Positions 16,811 through 25,940 of a DNA stretch of 64,000 bases are shown piece after piece. This DNA is from CAVUCE01 sp963739985. GTDB taxonomy: Bacteria; Bacteroidota; Ignavibacteria; Ignavibacteriales; Ignavibacteriaceae. Position 1 is the first letter of the stretch. Each line of letters opens with the position of its first letter. The position numbers were made by a program, and so were the translations under genes. The DNA is taken from assembly GCA_963739985.1 (NCBI GenBank), contig CAVUCE010000022.1, forward strand, positions 558,001-622,000. The letters run 5' to 3'. Under the pieces are notes generated by a model, which was not told the DNA's origin, ran no database searches, and saw nothing but the letters and a program-made list of their open reading frames with translations.

Positions 16811-17668
16811 CTAATAAGGGCGGGTTTGTCTACGATTTCTTGTATTGTAATATAAACTATCTTTTTTGCTCCAAATAAATGCTACAGAATCTTTTGCATA
16901 AACTCTGTTTGGAAGATCGTAATATAAAAATTCATAGTAATCAGGAAATTCATCATTATTTACATTTGCCATTGTTCTCTTAAAATCAATTCCTTTGTAC
17001 GTCATTAATAAATGAGGACGTTTGGTAAGTCCGTTTATTAAGAAATAGTTATAGTCAATATGTCCAATTCCTCTAGCGTAATGAAAATCGACTTTTACAT
17101 ATGGAGTTCCATTATATCTCCATTTTTCCATATGGAAGTAATTAAATCCACCGTGTGAAGGAATCGGAGTTTCCCAAACTTTTGTAAACCCGCTGCCATC
17201 GCAACTAAATAGAGTTAAATAAAAGAATGCTGTCCCAAGTTTTGTACTATCCAAATCAATAAAACTTTGATCGTAACCTACTATATTTTTCGGTTCAATT
17301 AATCTTTCTCCCGGTTTAGACATAGCAACTACAGCTAAAACATAAGTTCCGTTTTGATTTAGATAAATTACCGCCGGTTTTGGAATATTAAATGTTAATG
17401 TTTTATCAAAATTAACTATGTACGAACCTTTAGGATAATTATCCAAAACATATTCTAATAAACTTAGAGTATCACATGGATTCGATCCGCCTCCTTCTTC
17501 TTTCTTCACATCAAGATTATATCGCTGTATACTCGCATCTTTTTCCGGAGAAGTAGCAACATCATTTCCGCCAACATTTTGTACATTTTCTTCAGATTTC
17601 TTCTTACCGCATGAAACTAAGGTCAGAGTAATCATTAATAAAATTGTAACTGTCAGAATTTTCTTCAT
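16811..17668 (-). CDS. Hypothetical lipoprotein
   Basis: About 285 residues. The likely start is the ATG giving MKKILTVTILLMITLTLVSC, a lipoprotein signal with lipobox LVSC; an upstream in-frame ATG at 17695 would put nine residues before it and spoil the signal. The mature protein has a short charged linker, then a compact domain with several aromatic-rich strands (FHMEKWRYNGTPYVKVDFHYA about residues 190-210). I do not recognise the family. It probably sits in the inner or outer membrane facing the periplasm. It is monogenic, with its own terminator, lying between the M20 peptidase and YgfZ genes. Confidence 0.75.
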   Translation of the reverse strand: MKKILTVTILLMITLTLVSCGKKKSEENVQNVGGNDVATSPEKDASIQRYNLDVKKEEGGGSNPCDTLSLLEYVLDNYPKGSYIVNFDKTLTFNIPKPAVIYLNQNGTYVLAVVAMSKPGERLIEPKNIVGYDQSFIDLDSTKLGTAFFYLTLFSCDGSGFTKVWETPIPSHGGFNYFHMEKWRYNGTPYVKVDFHYARGIGHIDYNYFLINGLTKRPHLLMTYKGIDFKRTMANVNNDEFPDYYEFLYYDLPNRVYAKDSVAFIWSKKDSLYYNTRNRRQTRPY

Positions 17669-17758
17669 ATCCGATTTTCCATGGAAGTTAAACATAGCGT
17701 ATTTGTCAGGATTTTGTCTATAATGTCAACTACTGTGCCGATGAGAAGGGATGAAAAA

Positions 17759-17800
17759 ATAATGCTGAATATTAGATTTTTAGTCCAATTTCAGCATTAA
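17759..17800 (-). terminator. Terminator after the M20 peptidase gene
   Basis: AATGCTGAA (17761-17769) pairs with TTCAGCATT (17790-17798); on the minus strand the second arm runs into ATTATTTTTTC. It lies about 76 bases past the peptidase stop. Confidence 0.65.
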
Positions 17801-17875
17801 TTTTGAATTTTTATATAAAACTTAATTTAGTATTTCTTAAATTAAAAGTTTCAATCTCAGAATGAGACGCTAAAT

Positions 17876-19240
17876 TTATTTAGAAAATTCATCTATAAAA
17901 TAAGCGGAACTCATTATTCCAAGCTTAAAATGGTTAAGATCAAAATGTTCATTTGGGGAATGCAGATTTTCCGAATTTAATCCTAAGCCCATTAAGACAG
18001 TAGGAGCTTTTAATTTTTTAGCAAAAACTGTTACAATCGGCACTGAACCGCCTTCGCGCATATAAACTATTTTTTTACCAAATGCTTTTTCCATAGCTTT
18101 TGAAGCTGCAATTGTAGCATCGGCATCTAAAGGCGCTAAAACAGGATAAGCACCGTGTAAATCCGTAATCTTAACTTTTACTGATTTAGGTGCTAAGTTC
18201 TTAATTTGTTTGGTAAATAACTTTGCAATTTTTTTAGGATCTTGATTAGGCACTAACCTCATACTTATTTTAGCATAAGCTTTAGAAGGTATAACAGTCT
18301 TTGCTCCCTTTTCTATAAATCCTCCCCAAATACCATTGCAATCTAAAGTTGGTCTTGCCCATGTTCGTTCTAATGTTGAATATCCTTTTTCACCTTTCAA
18401 CTCGGCAACACCTAATTCTTTAGCATATTTTTTTTCAGAAAATGTTAATGCCTTAAAATTATCTCTTTCTTTTTTAGATAACTTTAATACATCTTCATAA
18501 AATCCGGGTATAGTAATTTTTCCATTCTTATCATGAAGTTTAGAAATTATATCTGCGAGAATATTTATAGGATTAGCTACGGCACCTCCAAAAGTTCCGG
18601 AATGCAAATCTCTGTTTGGACCGGTTATTTCAACTTCTAAATAACTTAAGCCGCGTAAACCATAAGTTAATGTCGGAACTCCTTTTGCAAAAAGTGCGGT
18701 ATCGGAAACCAATACAGCATCACATTTTAATAATTCCGTATTATGGTTTATAAATGATTCAAGACTAGCGCTGCCAACTTCTTCTTCGCCTTCAATAATA
18801 AATTTAACATTTAAAGGTAAACTGCCATAAGTTTTGAAATAAGCCTCAACACTTTTTATATGCATAAACATTTGTCCTTTATCATCCGTTGCACCGCGCG
18901 CATAAATTTTTCCGTTTTTTATAACAGGCTCAAACGGAGGACTATCCCATAAATCGATAGGATCTACAGGCTGAACATCATAATGTCCGTATATCAAAAC
19001 AGTTGGTTTTCCGGGAGCGCCAAGCCATTCACCATAAACTAACGGATGACCTTCTGTTTGAACGACTTCTACTTTGCTCATTCCGGCTGTTTTAAGTTTA
19101 TCAGCAACAAATTTAGCACAACGTTTAACTTCGGGTTTATTCTCCAGAGTAGTGCTAATGCTTGGTATTTTTAATAATTCTTTTAATTCTTCAATATAAG
19201 TAGCTTGATTGTCGAGTATGTACTTTATTACTTCTTGCAA
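17876..19240 (-). CDS. M20 family metallopeptidase (dipeptidase)
   Basis: A 454-residue ArgE/DapE/CPG2-type zinc peptidase that probably cleaves dipeptides or N-acylated amino acids. Metal ligands are visible in VLIYGHYDVQPVD (about residues 83-95), ARGATDDKGQ (about 114-123), IIEGEEEVGS (about 148-157, with the catalytic Glu) and the C-terminal GLNSENLHSPNEHFDL. The central insert from about residue 200 to 310 is the dimerisation domain (GLRGLSYLEVEITGPNRDLHSG). The start is TTG (19238-19240), supported by AAGGAG 7 bases upstream. The lipoprotein gene ends only 2 bases upstream, so the two are co-transcribed. Confidence 0.9.
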   Translation of the reverse strand: MQEVIKYILDNQATYIEELKELLKIPSISTTLENKPEVKRCAKFVADKLKTAGMSKVEVVQTEGHPLVYGEWLGAPGKPTVLIYGHYDVQPVDPIDLWDSPPFEPVIKNGKIYARGATDDKGQMFMHIKSVEAYFKTYGSLPLNVKFIIEGEEEVGSASLESFINHNTELLKCDAVLVSDTALFAKGVPTLTYGLRGLSYLEVEITGPNRDLHSGTFGGAVANPINILADIISKLHDKNGKITIPGFYEDVLKLSKKERDNFKALTFSEKKYAKELGVAELKGEKGYSTLERTWARPTLDCNGIWGGFIEKGAKTVIPSKAYAKISMRLVPNQDPKKIAKLFTKQIKNLAPKSVKVKITDLHGAYPVLAPLDADATIAASKAMEKAFGKKIVYMREGGSVPIVTVFAKKLKAPTVLMGLGLNSENLHSPNEHFDLNHFKLGIMSSAYFIDEFSK

Positions 19241-19242
19241 CT

Positions 19243-20286
19243 TTATTCTCCTTTAAGTTTAAAGTGATATTTAAAGATTACCGGAATGTATTCTTTAAAA
19301 TTATTTACAGTATTTGTATCTAATTTACTTAAAATTTCATCAGAAGGCACAAAAAATTGTTTGAATGGATCATCTGTTAAATAAAGATTATGTTCATCAT
19401 CCATAGTTATTGATTCAGGAGCAGCAACATATTCGTATTTATAATTTGGAATTGTTGTTGTCATTTTGAAGAGTTTAGCTTCCATAACATTTAAATCTTT
19501 GTCCAAATCCAGGTGGAATATTTTTTTATTATTTCTATCAATTCCATACAGCGAATAGTCTTTATCTGAATATAGACCGCAAGCAGTATGGATTCCTAAA
19601 TTTTTTGTATTTATTTCTTTTATAATTTTTAACGATTTTTTATCAACAACAAAAATAACTGTACTGTCAGCATATATGCCATCCTCAACAAATCCTTCCA
19701 AACCTAAATATAAATAATTTTTATCTGCAGCAAGACCTTCGTAGCCAATATTATTTTTTACATATTTTAGAAAAAGAGATTCCGGTTTTATTTTTAACTT
19801 TTGAATGGATAAAAGTGTATCCGAAAAGATGTCATTGTTATTAAAATTCATTTTATAAATGCCGACTAGGTTCTTAAAGTTTTTCCCGTCTCCTTCAATT
19901 GACACATATAGATTTCCCGTGTATTTATCGAAAGTAATTTCTTCAAAATCAGCTTTCGGAAAAATCTTCAAATAACCTTTTAAACTATCCGAAAAGACTA
20001 TTTGTTGAAAAGAGAAAAGCGTATCTTTGGCAATACTAAGAATTCTAATTTTACCTATGTCATCAGCTAAAAGAAAATTTTTAATTCCGTTTTTATTATT
20101 TATGAAAGCTATTCCGGAGGTTTGATCTGAATGAAAACTACCCGATTTCATCCATCTTGGATAGTGTGAGTCGATTTGCAAATTAAGTTCACCGATTTTT
20201 GTTTTTGTGCTGCATGAAAAAGCTGCAACCGATAAACAAAATAAAAATAAATACCGGATAATTTGTCTTATATATTTTGTAAACAT
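19243..20286 (-). CDS. Putative lipoprotein with beta-propeller-like (SdiA-regulated/phytase-like) domain
   Basis: About 347 residues from the ATG at 20284-20286. This start yields basic residues, a hydrophobic core and the lipobox AAFSC at about residue 25; longer in-frame starts exist upstream. The rest is beta-rich, with FPKADFEEITFDKYTGNLYVSIEGDG, YEGLAADKNYLYLGLEG and PESITMDDEHNLYLTDDP, the repeated E-x-I/L-x-x-D blade pattern of SdiA-regulated or esterase-like phytase propellers. No catalytic assignment is possible. It precedes the M20 peptidase by 2 bases, suggesting a joint role, and is divergent from lptF (47-base ORF-to-ORF gap). Confidence 0.65.
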   Translation of the reverse strand: MFTKYIRQIIRYLFLFCLSVAAFSCSTKTKIGELNLQIDSHYPRWMKSGSFHSDQTSGIAFINNKNGIKNFLLADDIGKIRILSIAKDTLFSFQQIVFSDSLKGYLKIFPKADFEEITFDKYTGNLYVSIEGDGKNFKNLVGIYKMNFNNNDIFSDTLLSIQKLKIKPESLFLKYVKNNIGYEGLAADKNYLYLGLEGFVEDGIYADSTVIFVVDKKSLKIIKEINTKNLGIHTACGLYSDKDYSLYGIDRNNKKIFHLDLDKDLNVMEAKLFKMTTTIPNYKYEYVAAPESITMDDEHNLYLTDDPFKQFFVPSDEILSKLDTNTVNNFKEYIPVIFKYHFKLKGE

Positions 20287-20375
20287 ACTATGTAAATATA
20301 CTAAAATATGGGATATAACTTTCATCAAAATATTGATCGCTTGTTAAACTTTTACCGCTTTTATATATTGATTAC

Positions 20376-21761
20376 ATGATTTTATACAGATACATACTTA
20401 AGAACCACCTTATTCCTTTTATATTTTCAATTATAACGTTGATGGGAATTTTTTTACTTCAATTTATGATGAAGTTTGCCGATCAACTTGTTGGAAAAGG
20501 ATTATCTACATTTGTAATTGCAAAACTTGTCGCTTACAATCTTGCATGGATGGTGGTTTTGGTAGTCCCTATGGCAACTTTGGTAGCCACCTTAATGGCA
20601 TTTGGAACAATGTCTCAGAATAATGAGATCACAATAATAAAATCATCTGGGATAAGTCTTTATAAAATGATGCTTGCTCCCTTTTTAGCGAGTGTTATTA
20701 TTGGATATTTGCTTTTACTTTTTAATAACGATGTTTTACCTGATGCAAACCATCATGCTAAAACCTTAATGGATGATATTTCGAGAAAGAAACCAACTCT
20801 TTCACTAGAGCCCGGAGTTTTTTCACAAGAAGTTACAAACTATGCAATTCTTGTTAAGGGAATAAATGAAAAAACAAATGAATTAAAAGATGTTTTACTT
20901 TATGATTATAGTCAACCGGCAAAAGTTAATGTTGTAACAGCTCAAAAAGGTAAAATTTATTTTTCAGCAAATCAATCAAAATTAATTATGGATCTTTGGA
21001 ACGGTGAGATTCATGAATCCGATGTCTCCCAACCTAATTTTTATCGAAAGCTGGTATTTAAGAAACACAGAATTGCCATGAACACATCTCAGTTTTCGTT
21101 CCAGCAAACCGGTCCGGGAGGCCGACGCGGTGATCGTGAATTAAGTGCCAGTGCTATGCTTCATATTATCGATAGTCTTAAGATTCAGAAAGCAAACGCA
21201 GTAAGCACCCTCAGTAAGTCAGCTGATAAATATCTTTTTGCTGATACAGCGATAATGAAAAATAATATTCCCACTGCAAAAATTAATAGACCGGATTTAG
21301 TATATTCCAGAGCATTGAATAAAATTAAAACAGCACAAAATGTCCTCATCTCAAACGCAAGCTTAGTTGAAGGGGTTCAAGACAGATTAAATCAGTATTG
21401 GGTTGAAGTCTATAAGAAATATGCTTTACCGGGAGCTTGCATCGTTTTTATTTTAATCGGCGCTCCGCTTGGCGTTATGGTTAAAAAGGGCGGATTCGGT
21501 GTAGCGGCGAGTATAAGTCTTTTCTTCTTTGTAGTTTATTGGGCTTTTCTGATTGGTGGAGAAAAACTTGCGGATAGAAATTTGTTATCTCCATTCTGGG
21601 GAATGTGGGCGGCAAATGTTTTATTAACTATTGCCGGAATTTTATTAACCACAAAAACTATTCAAGAAAGCGTTAAGTTGAACTTTTCTTTCCTTAAAAA
21701 AATTCTGCCAAAACAATGGCGCAACTTTGATTCGGATGAATATATAAATGAAAATTCTTGA
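20376..21761 (+). CDS. LptF/LptG family LPS export permease (LptF-like)
   Basis: A 461-residue permease of the LPS transport ABC complex LptB2FG. Three N-terminal membrane helices come first (about residues 10-120, including the LMAFGTMSQNNEITIIKSSGISLYKM coupling region). A periplasmic beta-jellyroll domain follows (about 130-330, with an extended insertion rich in Lys and Ala), then three C-terminal helices with APLGVMVKKGGFGVAASISLFFFVVYW, typical of YjgP/YjgQ proteins. Its 3' end overlaps the next permease gene by 14 bases, as expected for translationally coupled LptF-LptG subunits. Which copy is F and which is G follows gene order only. Confidence 0.9.
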   Translation: MILYRYILKNHLIPFIFSIITLMGIFLLQFMMKFADQLVGKGLSTFVIAKLVAYNLAWMVVLVVPMATLVATLMAFGTMSQNNEITIIKSSGISLYKMMLAPFLASVIIGYLLLLFNNDVLPDANHHAKTLMDDISRKKPTLSLEPGVFSQEVTNYAILVKGINEKTNELKDVLLYDYSQPAKVNVVTAQKGKIYFSANQSKLIMDLWNGEIHESDVSQPNFYRKLVFKKHRIAMNTSQFSFQQTGPGGRRGDRELSASAMLHIIDSLKIQKANAVSTLSKSADKYLFADTAIMKNNIPTAKINRPDLVYSRALNKIKTAQNVLISNASLVEGVQDRLNQYWVEVYKKYALPGACIVFILIGAPLGVMVKKGGFGVAASISLFFFVVYWAFLIGGEKLADRNLLSPFWGMWAANVLLTIAGILLTTKTIQESVKLNFSFLKKILPKQWRNFDSDEYINENS

Positions 21762-22830
21762 TAAGTATTTAACCAAACAATTTATACAAACTATTGTCTT
21801 CGGACTTTTTGCATTTACGCTGATCTTTGTAGTTATCGATATGATGGAAAACCTTGATGACTTTATAGATCAGAACGTCCCGGCGCATATTATATTTCAT
21901 TACTATCTGGTTTTCAGTCCCGACATAATAAAATTGATGACTCCTGTGGCAGTACTTTTTGCAGCACTATTTACTGTAGGTAAGTCTGCAAATCTCAGCG
22001 AATTAACTGCAATAAAATCTAGTGGAGTAAGTATTTACCGGTTCTCAGCACCATTCTTAATTACCACACTTTTTATTAGCTTATTCTCTGTATATTTTTC
22101 CGGGTATGTTGTTCCACTTGCTAATAAGACAAAACAACATATTGAAATGACATACTTAAATAGAGGTTATAGTTTTTCCGGGAGCAATTTATTTTTTCAA
22201 GATTCAAATACGCGCATTGTAAATATTTCTTTTTTTGATGATTCACGAGATCAGGCAAATCGCGTAAGTATTCAATCCTTTGCTAAAAATGATCCAACAA
22301 AAATGGTATCAAGAATAGATGCGGTTAATATGGTTTATGATTCCTTAAGTAACAGTTGGACTGCACATAGAGGCGTTAAGCGTACCTTTGAAGACAGCAC
22401 TCAAACCGCTCAATATTTTACTGTTCTAAAAATTACAAATCTTAATTTCACTCCAAAAGAACTAAGAACGAAGCAGCAAAAGCCTGAGGAGATGAATCTT
22501 ACCGAACTTAAAAACTCCATAAATACACAAAAGAAAGCAGGTATAGATCCAACAAATACTTTAATTGAATATTATTCGCGTTATTCATTTCCGATGGCAA
22601 GTTTAGTTGTTGTATTATTTGGTTTACCTATTTCAGCTAATAAAAGAAAAGGCGGATTGGCAGTTCAGGTGGGAATAAATATTCTGGTTACTTTTATATA
22701 TTTGGTATTTATGAAAGTAAGCCAGGCTTTTGGTAAAAATGGAGCAATGAACCCTTTACTTACAGCCTGGCTAGCAAATTTAATATTCTTAGCGGGAGCC
22801 CTTATTAACTTCCCAAGAATTCGTCAATAA
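21748..22830 (+). CDS. LptF/LptG family LPS export permease (LptG-like)
   Basis: A 360-residue partner permease with the same plan: N-terminal helices with MTPVAVLFAALFTVGKSANLSELTAIKSSGVSIYRF, a periplasmic jellyroll, and C-terminal helices with FPMASLVVVLFGLPISANKRKGGLAVQVG. It overlaps the upstream permease gene. Together they would form the membrane core that extracts lipopolysaccharide for transport to the outer membrane; LptB and LptC are not in the window. Its stop lies 2 bases from the stop of the convergent barrel gene, with no terminator between. Confidence 0.9.
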   Translation: MKILDKYLTKQFIQTIVFGLFAFTLIFVVIDMMENLDDFIDQNVPAHIIFHYYLVFSPDIIKLMTPVAVLFAALFTVGKSANLSELTAIKSSGVSIYRFSAPFLITTLFISLFSVYFSGYVVPLANKTKQHIEMTYLNRGYSFSGSNLFFQDSNTRIVNISFFDDSRDQANRVSIQSFAKNDPTKMVSRIDAVNMVYDSLSNSWTAHRGVKRTFEDSTQTAQYFTVLKITNLNFTPKELRTKQQKPEEMNLTELKNSINTQKKAGIDPTNTLIEYYSRYSFPMASLVVVLFGLPISANKRKGGLAVQVGINILVTFIYLVFMKVSQAFGKNGAMNPLLTAWLANLIFLAGALINFPRIRQ

Positions 22831-22832
22831 TT

Positions 22833-24248
22833 TTAGAACTTCCATCTTGAGCCAAATGATATAGATACAAATTTTGCCGAGTTTGACAATAAAGATTGTA
22901 AATCATTTGTTGCTAGATTAAATTCAACAATGTCGGCATCAACTCCTAATCCGACAGCCCAGCGAAATCCCAACAAACCTCCAAATGAAAAACCGGTGCG
23001 TACATACGGAATCCAGTTTCCGGGTTTCCACTCGGCACCAAGCGATATTCTCGGCTGCGAACTATTCCCTGGCTGATCATTAAAACCTTGATTATAATCT
23101 GCTGCTAATAATAATGTTCCCGGAATCGGGTTATGCACCTCATCAAAAAAGTAAGACGCACCTAAACGTAACGCCGTTGGAAGTGATGAACTAAGTTCAC
23201 CGCCCGGAGTTTGAACTCCTACTAACTTATTTTTTAAAGAATCACGCTGAGCTTGATCAGCAATATCGTCTAGCTTTATATTACCTGTACCCGTAAAATG
23301 CGCTGTATGGGTAGTCCAATTAACGCTGCCAATATCAGTAATTGCAAAAGCAAATCTCCACACGTTCTGGTACGTAGTCGAAAATCCGAGGTCAAAGCCA
23401 AATCCGCTTCCGGCCGGCGTTGGAAAAGGTCCGCCGTTTGAACCGGAATCAGTTGAATCAAATTTGTATTGCACACCTAAATCCTCGGAGAATGCGGAAA
23501 AAGCTTTAAAATTCGCATCACCGGTTATTGTATAATCACTACTTGTCTGCAGCGTTGTATTTACTTGTTCTGAAGTTACATAAGCAAAACCTTGTACAAT
23601 TTTTAATGAAAGACCTGCATTAAAATCACCAAATCCTTGAGGTAGAAAATCTTTAAAGCTTCTGGCGTAAGTGAGTGAGTAATCTCTGAGCCACCATGCA
23701 TTAGCATTAGCATCGCTAAAGTCATAAGTTTTACCAGCCGTGTTACCCGATAGTCCTAAATCCGCAAGTGCTCTGGGAAAGATAAATTGTCCTTCTACTT
23801 GGTCATTAATTGAAAATCCGAAAGCTCCGACTTCATCATTAACTTTGTAACTAACAGAAAGTAAGTTTAATGATACATTTGCAAATACTAATCCGCCATT
23901 ATCAAAAAGTGAATTTAATCTATCTTTATCTGCTTGTGAAAGATACCTGCCTTGTCCATTTACTCCGCCAAAAAAATAATTTAGATCATCCAGACTCATA
24001 AAATCGGTTCCGCCCTTTATACTCAATGTAGGAAGAGGCAAAACAGTTGAGAAATCTATAGTATGATCAGCTTTAAACATTAAGTTTGATGGATTTATTC
24101 CGATTGAATAAACACCATTTGATGTTGCGTTATAAGTTTTTGCTAATCCCATCGCTCTTGCATCAACAGATCCGGCAGAGCCGTATTGTGCATAAGTAGA
24201 AGAAGCTATTATACCAACAATTGTAATAATTAAAAATATTTTTTTCAT
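22833..24248 (-). CDS. PorV/DUF5723-like outer-membrane beta-barrel protein
   Basis: About 471 residues from the ATG at 24246-24248, which has AGGAGG 8 bases upstream and gives a clean signal peptide MKKIFLIITIVGIIASSTYAQ. The mature part is Gly/Asn/aromatic-rich with alternating strands and the N-terminal SVDARAMGLAKTYNATSNGVYSIGINPSNL found in FadL-like and DUF5723 barrels of this phylum. C-terminal strands (GAEWKPGNWIPYVRTGFSFGG, FVSISFGSRWKF) end in Phe, typical for barrel insertion. It follows the 529-residue surface protein gene by 13 bases and is likely its partner in outer-membrane display. Transport function is unknown. Confidence 0.75.
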   Translation of the reverse strand: MKKIFLIITIVGIIASSTYAQYGSAGSVDARAMGLAKTYNATSNGVYSIGINPSNLMFKADHTIDFSTVLPLPTLSIKGGTDFMSLDDLNYFFGGVNGQGRYLSQADKDRLNSLFDNGGLVFANVSLNLLSVSYKVNDEVGAFGFSINDQVEGQFIFPRALADLGLSGNTAGKTYDFSDANANAWWLRDYSLTYARSFKDFLPQGFGDFNAGLSLKIVQGFAYVTSEQVNTTLQTSSDYTITGDANFKAFSAFSEDLGVQYKFDSTDSGSNGGPFPTPAGSGFGFDLGFSTTYQNVWRFAFAITDIGSVNWTTHTAHFTGTGNIKLDDIADQAQRDSLKNKLVGVQTPGGELSSSLPTALRLGASYFFDEVHNPIPGTLLLAADYNQGFNDQPGNSSQPRISLGAEWKPGNWIPYVRTGFSFGGLLGFRWAVGLGVDADIVEFNLATNDLQSLLSNSAKFVSISFGSRWKF

Positions 24249-24261
24249 AATAATCTGCCTC

Positions 24262-25851
24262 CTACTTATTTGATGACGGATCAAGTTTATAAGTAACTCC
24301 ACCATATGCTTTAACTTTTATTTCATCATTAGGACGAATAGCAACGGTTGGAGGCGGATTATTATATGCATCTCTTGTTCTAACACTCACGGTATAAATC
24401 GCGTAATAGGCGTCTGCTAATTTAGCGATCCGGGAAGAATCTAAAACTACTTTGTTCGAACCTGCTGTTGTGGAAGTTACTTCTCCATTTGCACCAACAT
24501 CGGCCCCTAAGAAATAAAGAGAATCATTTCCGGTAGTTGTATTTTGAACTGAGAATAATGGGTTGTAATTCTGATCAGTAACAACAACATTTATCCATGC
24601 CGTTAACGGGATTCCATTTTCAACATCAATATTTAAGTTAGCAGCCCTTCCTTTTCTTATATTGTCTCTATCATCATTACTTAAATCAATTGACGTAGTA
24701 TCCGTTATTGATGATTTTTTGAGTGCCATAAAACTTGTTGAAGAAAAGCTTGCTTTAAATTTAACCGAATCTTTATCTGTGGCGCTTCCGGTTGTGTTAT
24801 TCGGATTCATTATATATTCAGCTTTAAGCAGAATTTTATCGGGTAAGAAAGACATAAATGAATTAATGTTGCTGCCTGTTTTTGAGAAAGTTTTGTGGTA
24901 ATCACCATTTGTGAACAAAAAAGTTAAGTTTTGATTGCCGGTGCTATCTTTCAAATAAAATTGTGTTCCGTCACTTCTTTCACCAATTATATTTAAATTT
25001 TTAACTTCAATATCAAAGGGATTAGGATAAGGTGAAGAATAATTAGCATCCAGATCTAAACTGGCATCTCGTAAAAATGCTTTACCTCTGTAATCTTTTG
25101 CGCTTCCTAAATCAATACTAAAGGATTCGGTTTGCTCCCCGAGTGATTTTTTGGGTATGTAGCCTGTAACAGTCTTAAAAAGGAAATCACTACTATAAAA
25201 GCTAGCAATAATGTTTGTACCTGTAGTTACAGTTGCCTTAACATCAAGAATGATCATAAGACTATTTTTTAAGAAAGGAGGTTGCGCTGCCGGCAATCTG
25301 TACTTATAACTAGAAAAATCCACGGTAACAGAATCTTGACCTTTCGATGGAATGCTTTTGCTGATACTAAAAGGATTCCCATCATTTTTTATAATTCCAG
25401 GAACCGTAAGAGTAACGTTAACCGGAACAAGTGATGGATTACTTATATTATACGAAAACGTCCCGCTTTGAAAAGTAGCGCTATCAATCTTAGCACCTTC
25501 CGGAAAAGTTAAATAAATTGTGTTGCTTCCATTATTATCTGCAGGAATTATATTATTCCTACTATTAGTACCTTGCGTAACTTTTATAAATTGAGAAATA
25601 CCGACCGATTGATTGTAGTCATCAGATTGAAGTATGTATATACTATTTTCAGGAGTAGTTCCCGATACCGAGATATATTCTTGATCTTTTATGATATCAT
25701 CCAAAGTATAGGAGCGATTTATAATAGGTAAGTTCAAATCAACGTCCCACTGGGGCGCAATAATATCCGATGGAATATCTACACAACCATACCTAAATAA
25801 GGATAATAGTATTATTATGATTGGCAAAAAAAACGAATAACGTTTTTGCAT
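24262..25851 (-). CDS. Large hypothetical surface/periplasmic protein
   Basis: A 529-residue exported protein. The N-terminus MQKRYSFFLPIIIILLSLF is a signal; a Cys follows at about residue 23 (RYGCVDIPS) but the residues before it do not fit a standard lipobox well. The mature chain is beta-rich and Ser/Thr/Asn-rich, with repeated Ig-like-looking stretches (SFSIDLGSAKDYRGKAFLRDASLDLD). No family is recognised and no C-terminal T9SS domain is evident. GGAG lies 6 bases before the ATG. It forms an operon with the barrel gene that follows after 13 bases, suggesting that the barrel anchors or exports it (inference). Confidence 0.7.
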   Translation of the reverse strand: MQKRYSFFLPIIIILLSLFRYGCVDIPSDIIAPQWDVDLNLPIINRSYTLDDIIKDQEYISVSGTTPENSIYILQSDDYNQSVGISQFIKVTQGTNSRNNIIPADNNGSNTIYLTFPEGAKIDSATFQSGTFSYNISNPSLVPVNVTLTVPGIIKNDGNPFSISKSIPSKGQDSVTVDFSSYKYRLPAAQPPFLKNSLMIILDVKATVTTGTNIIASFYSSDFLFKTVTGYIPKKSLGEQTESFSIDLGSAKDYRGKAFLRDASLDLDANYSSPYPNPFDIEVKNLNIIGERSDGTQFYLKDSTGNQNLTFLFTNGDYHKTFSKTGSNINSFMSFLPDKILLKAEYIMNPNNTTGSATDKDSVKFKASFSSTSFMALKKSSITDTTSIDLSNDDRDNIRKGRAANLNIDVENGIPLTAWINVVVTDQNYNPLFSVQNTTTGNDSLYFLGADVGANGEVTSTTAGSNKVVLDSSRIAKLADAYYAIYTVSVRTRDAYNNPPPTVAIRPNDEIKVKAYGGVTYKLDPSSNK

Positions 25852-25896
25852 AAAAAGCTCCGGGTTTATTAAAATACTTTATAGTATATATGAAAA

Positions 25897-25921
25897 ATGC
25901 GGTTGAGACCATCAACCGCAT
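25897..25921 (-). terminator. Intrinsic terminator of the T9SS cargo gene
   Basis: ATGCGGTTGA (25897-25906) and TCAACCGCAT (25912-25921) form a perfect 10-bp stem with a 5-base loop, followed on the minus strand by a run of Ts. Confidence 0.88.
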
Positions 25922-25940
25922 GTGGAGAGAAATAAAATTA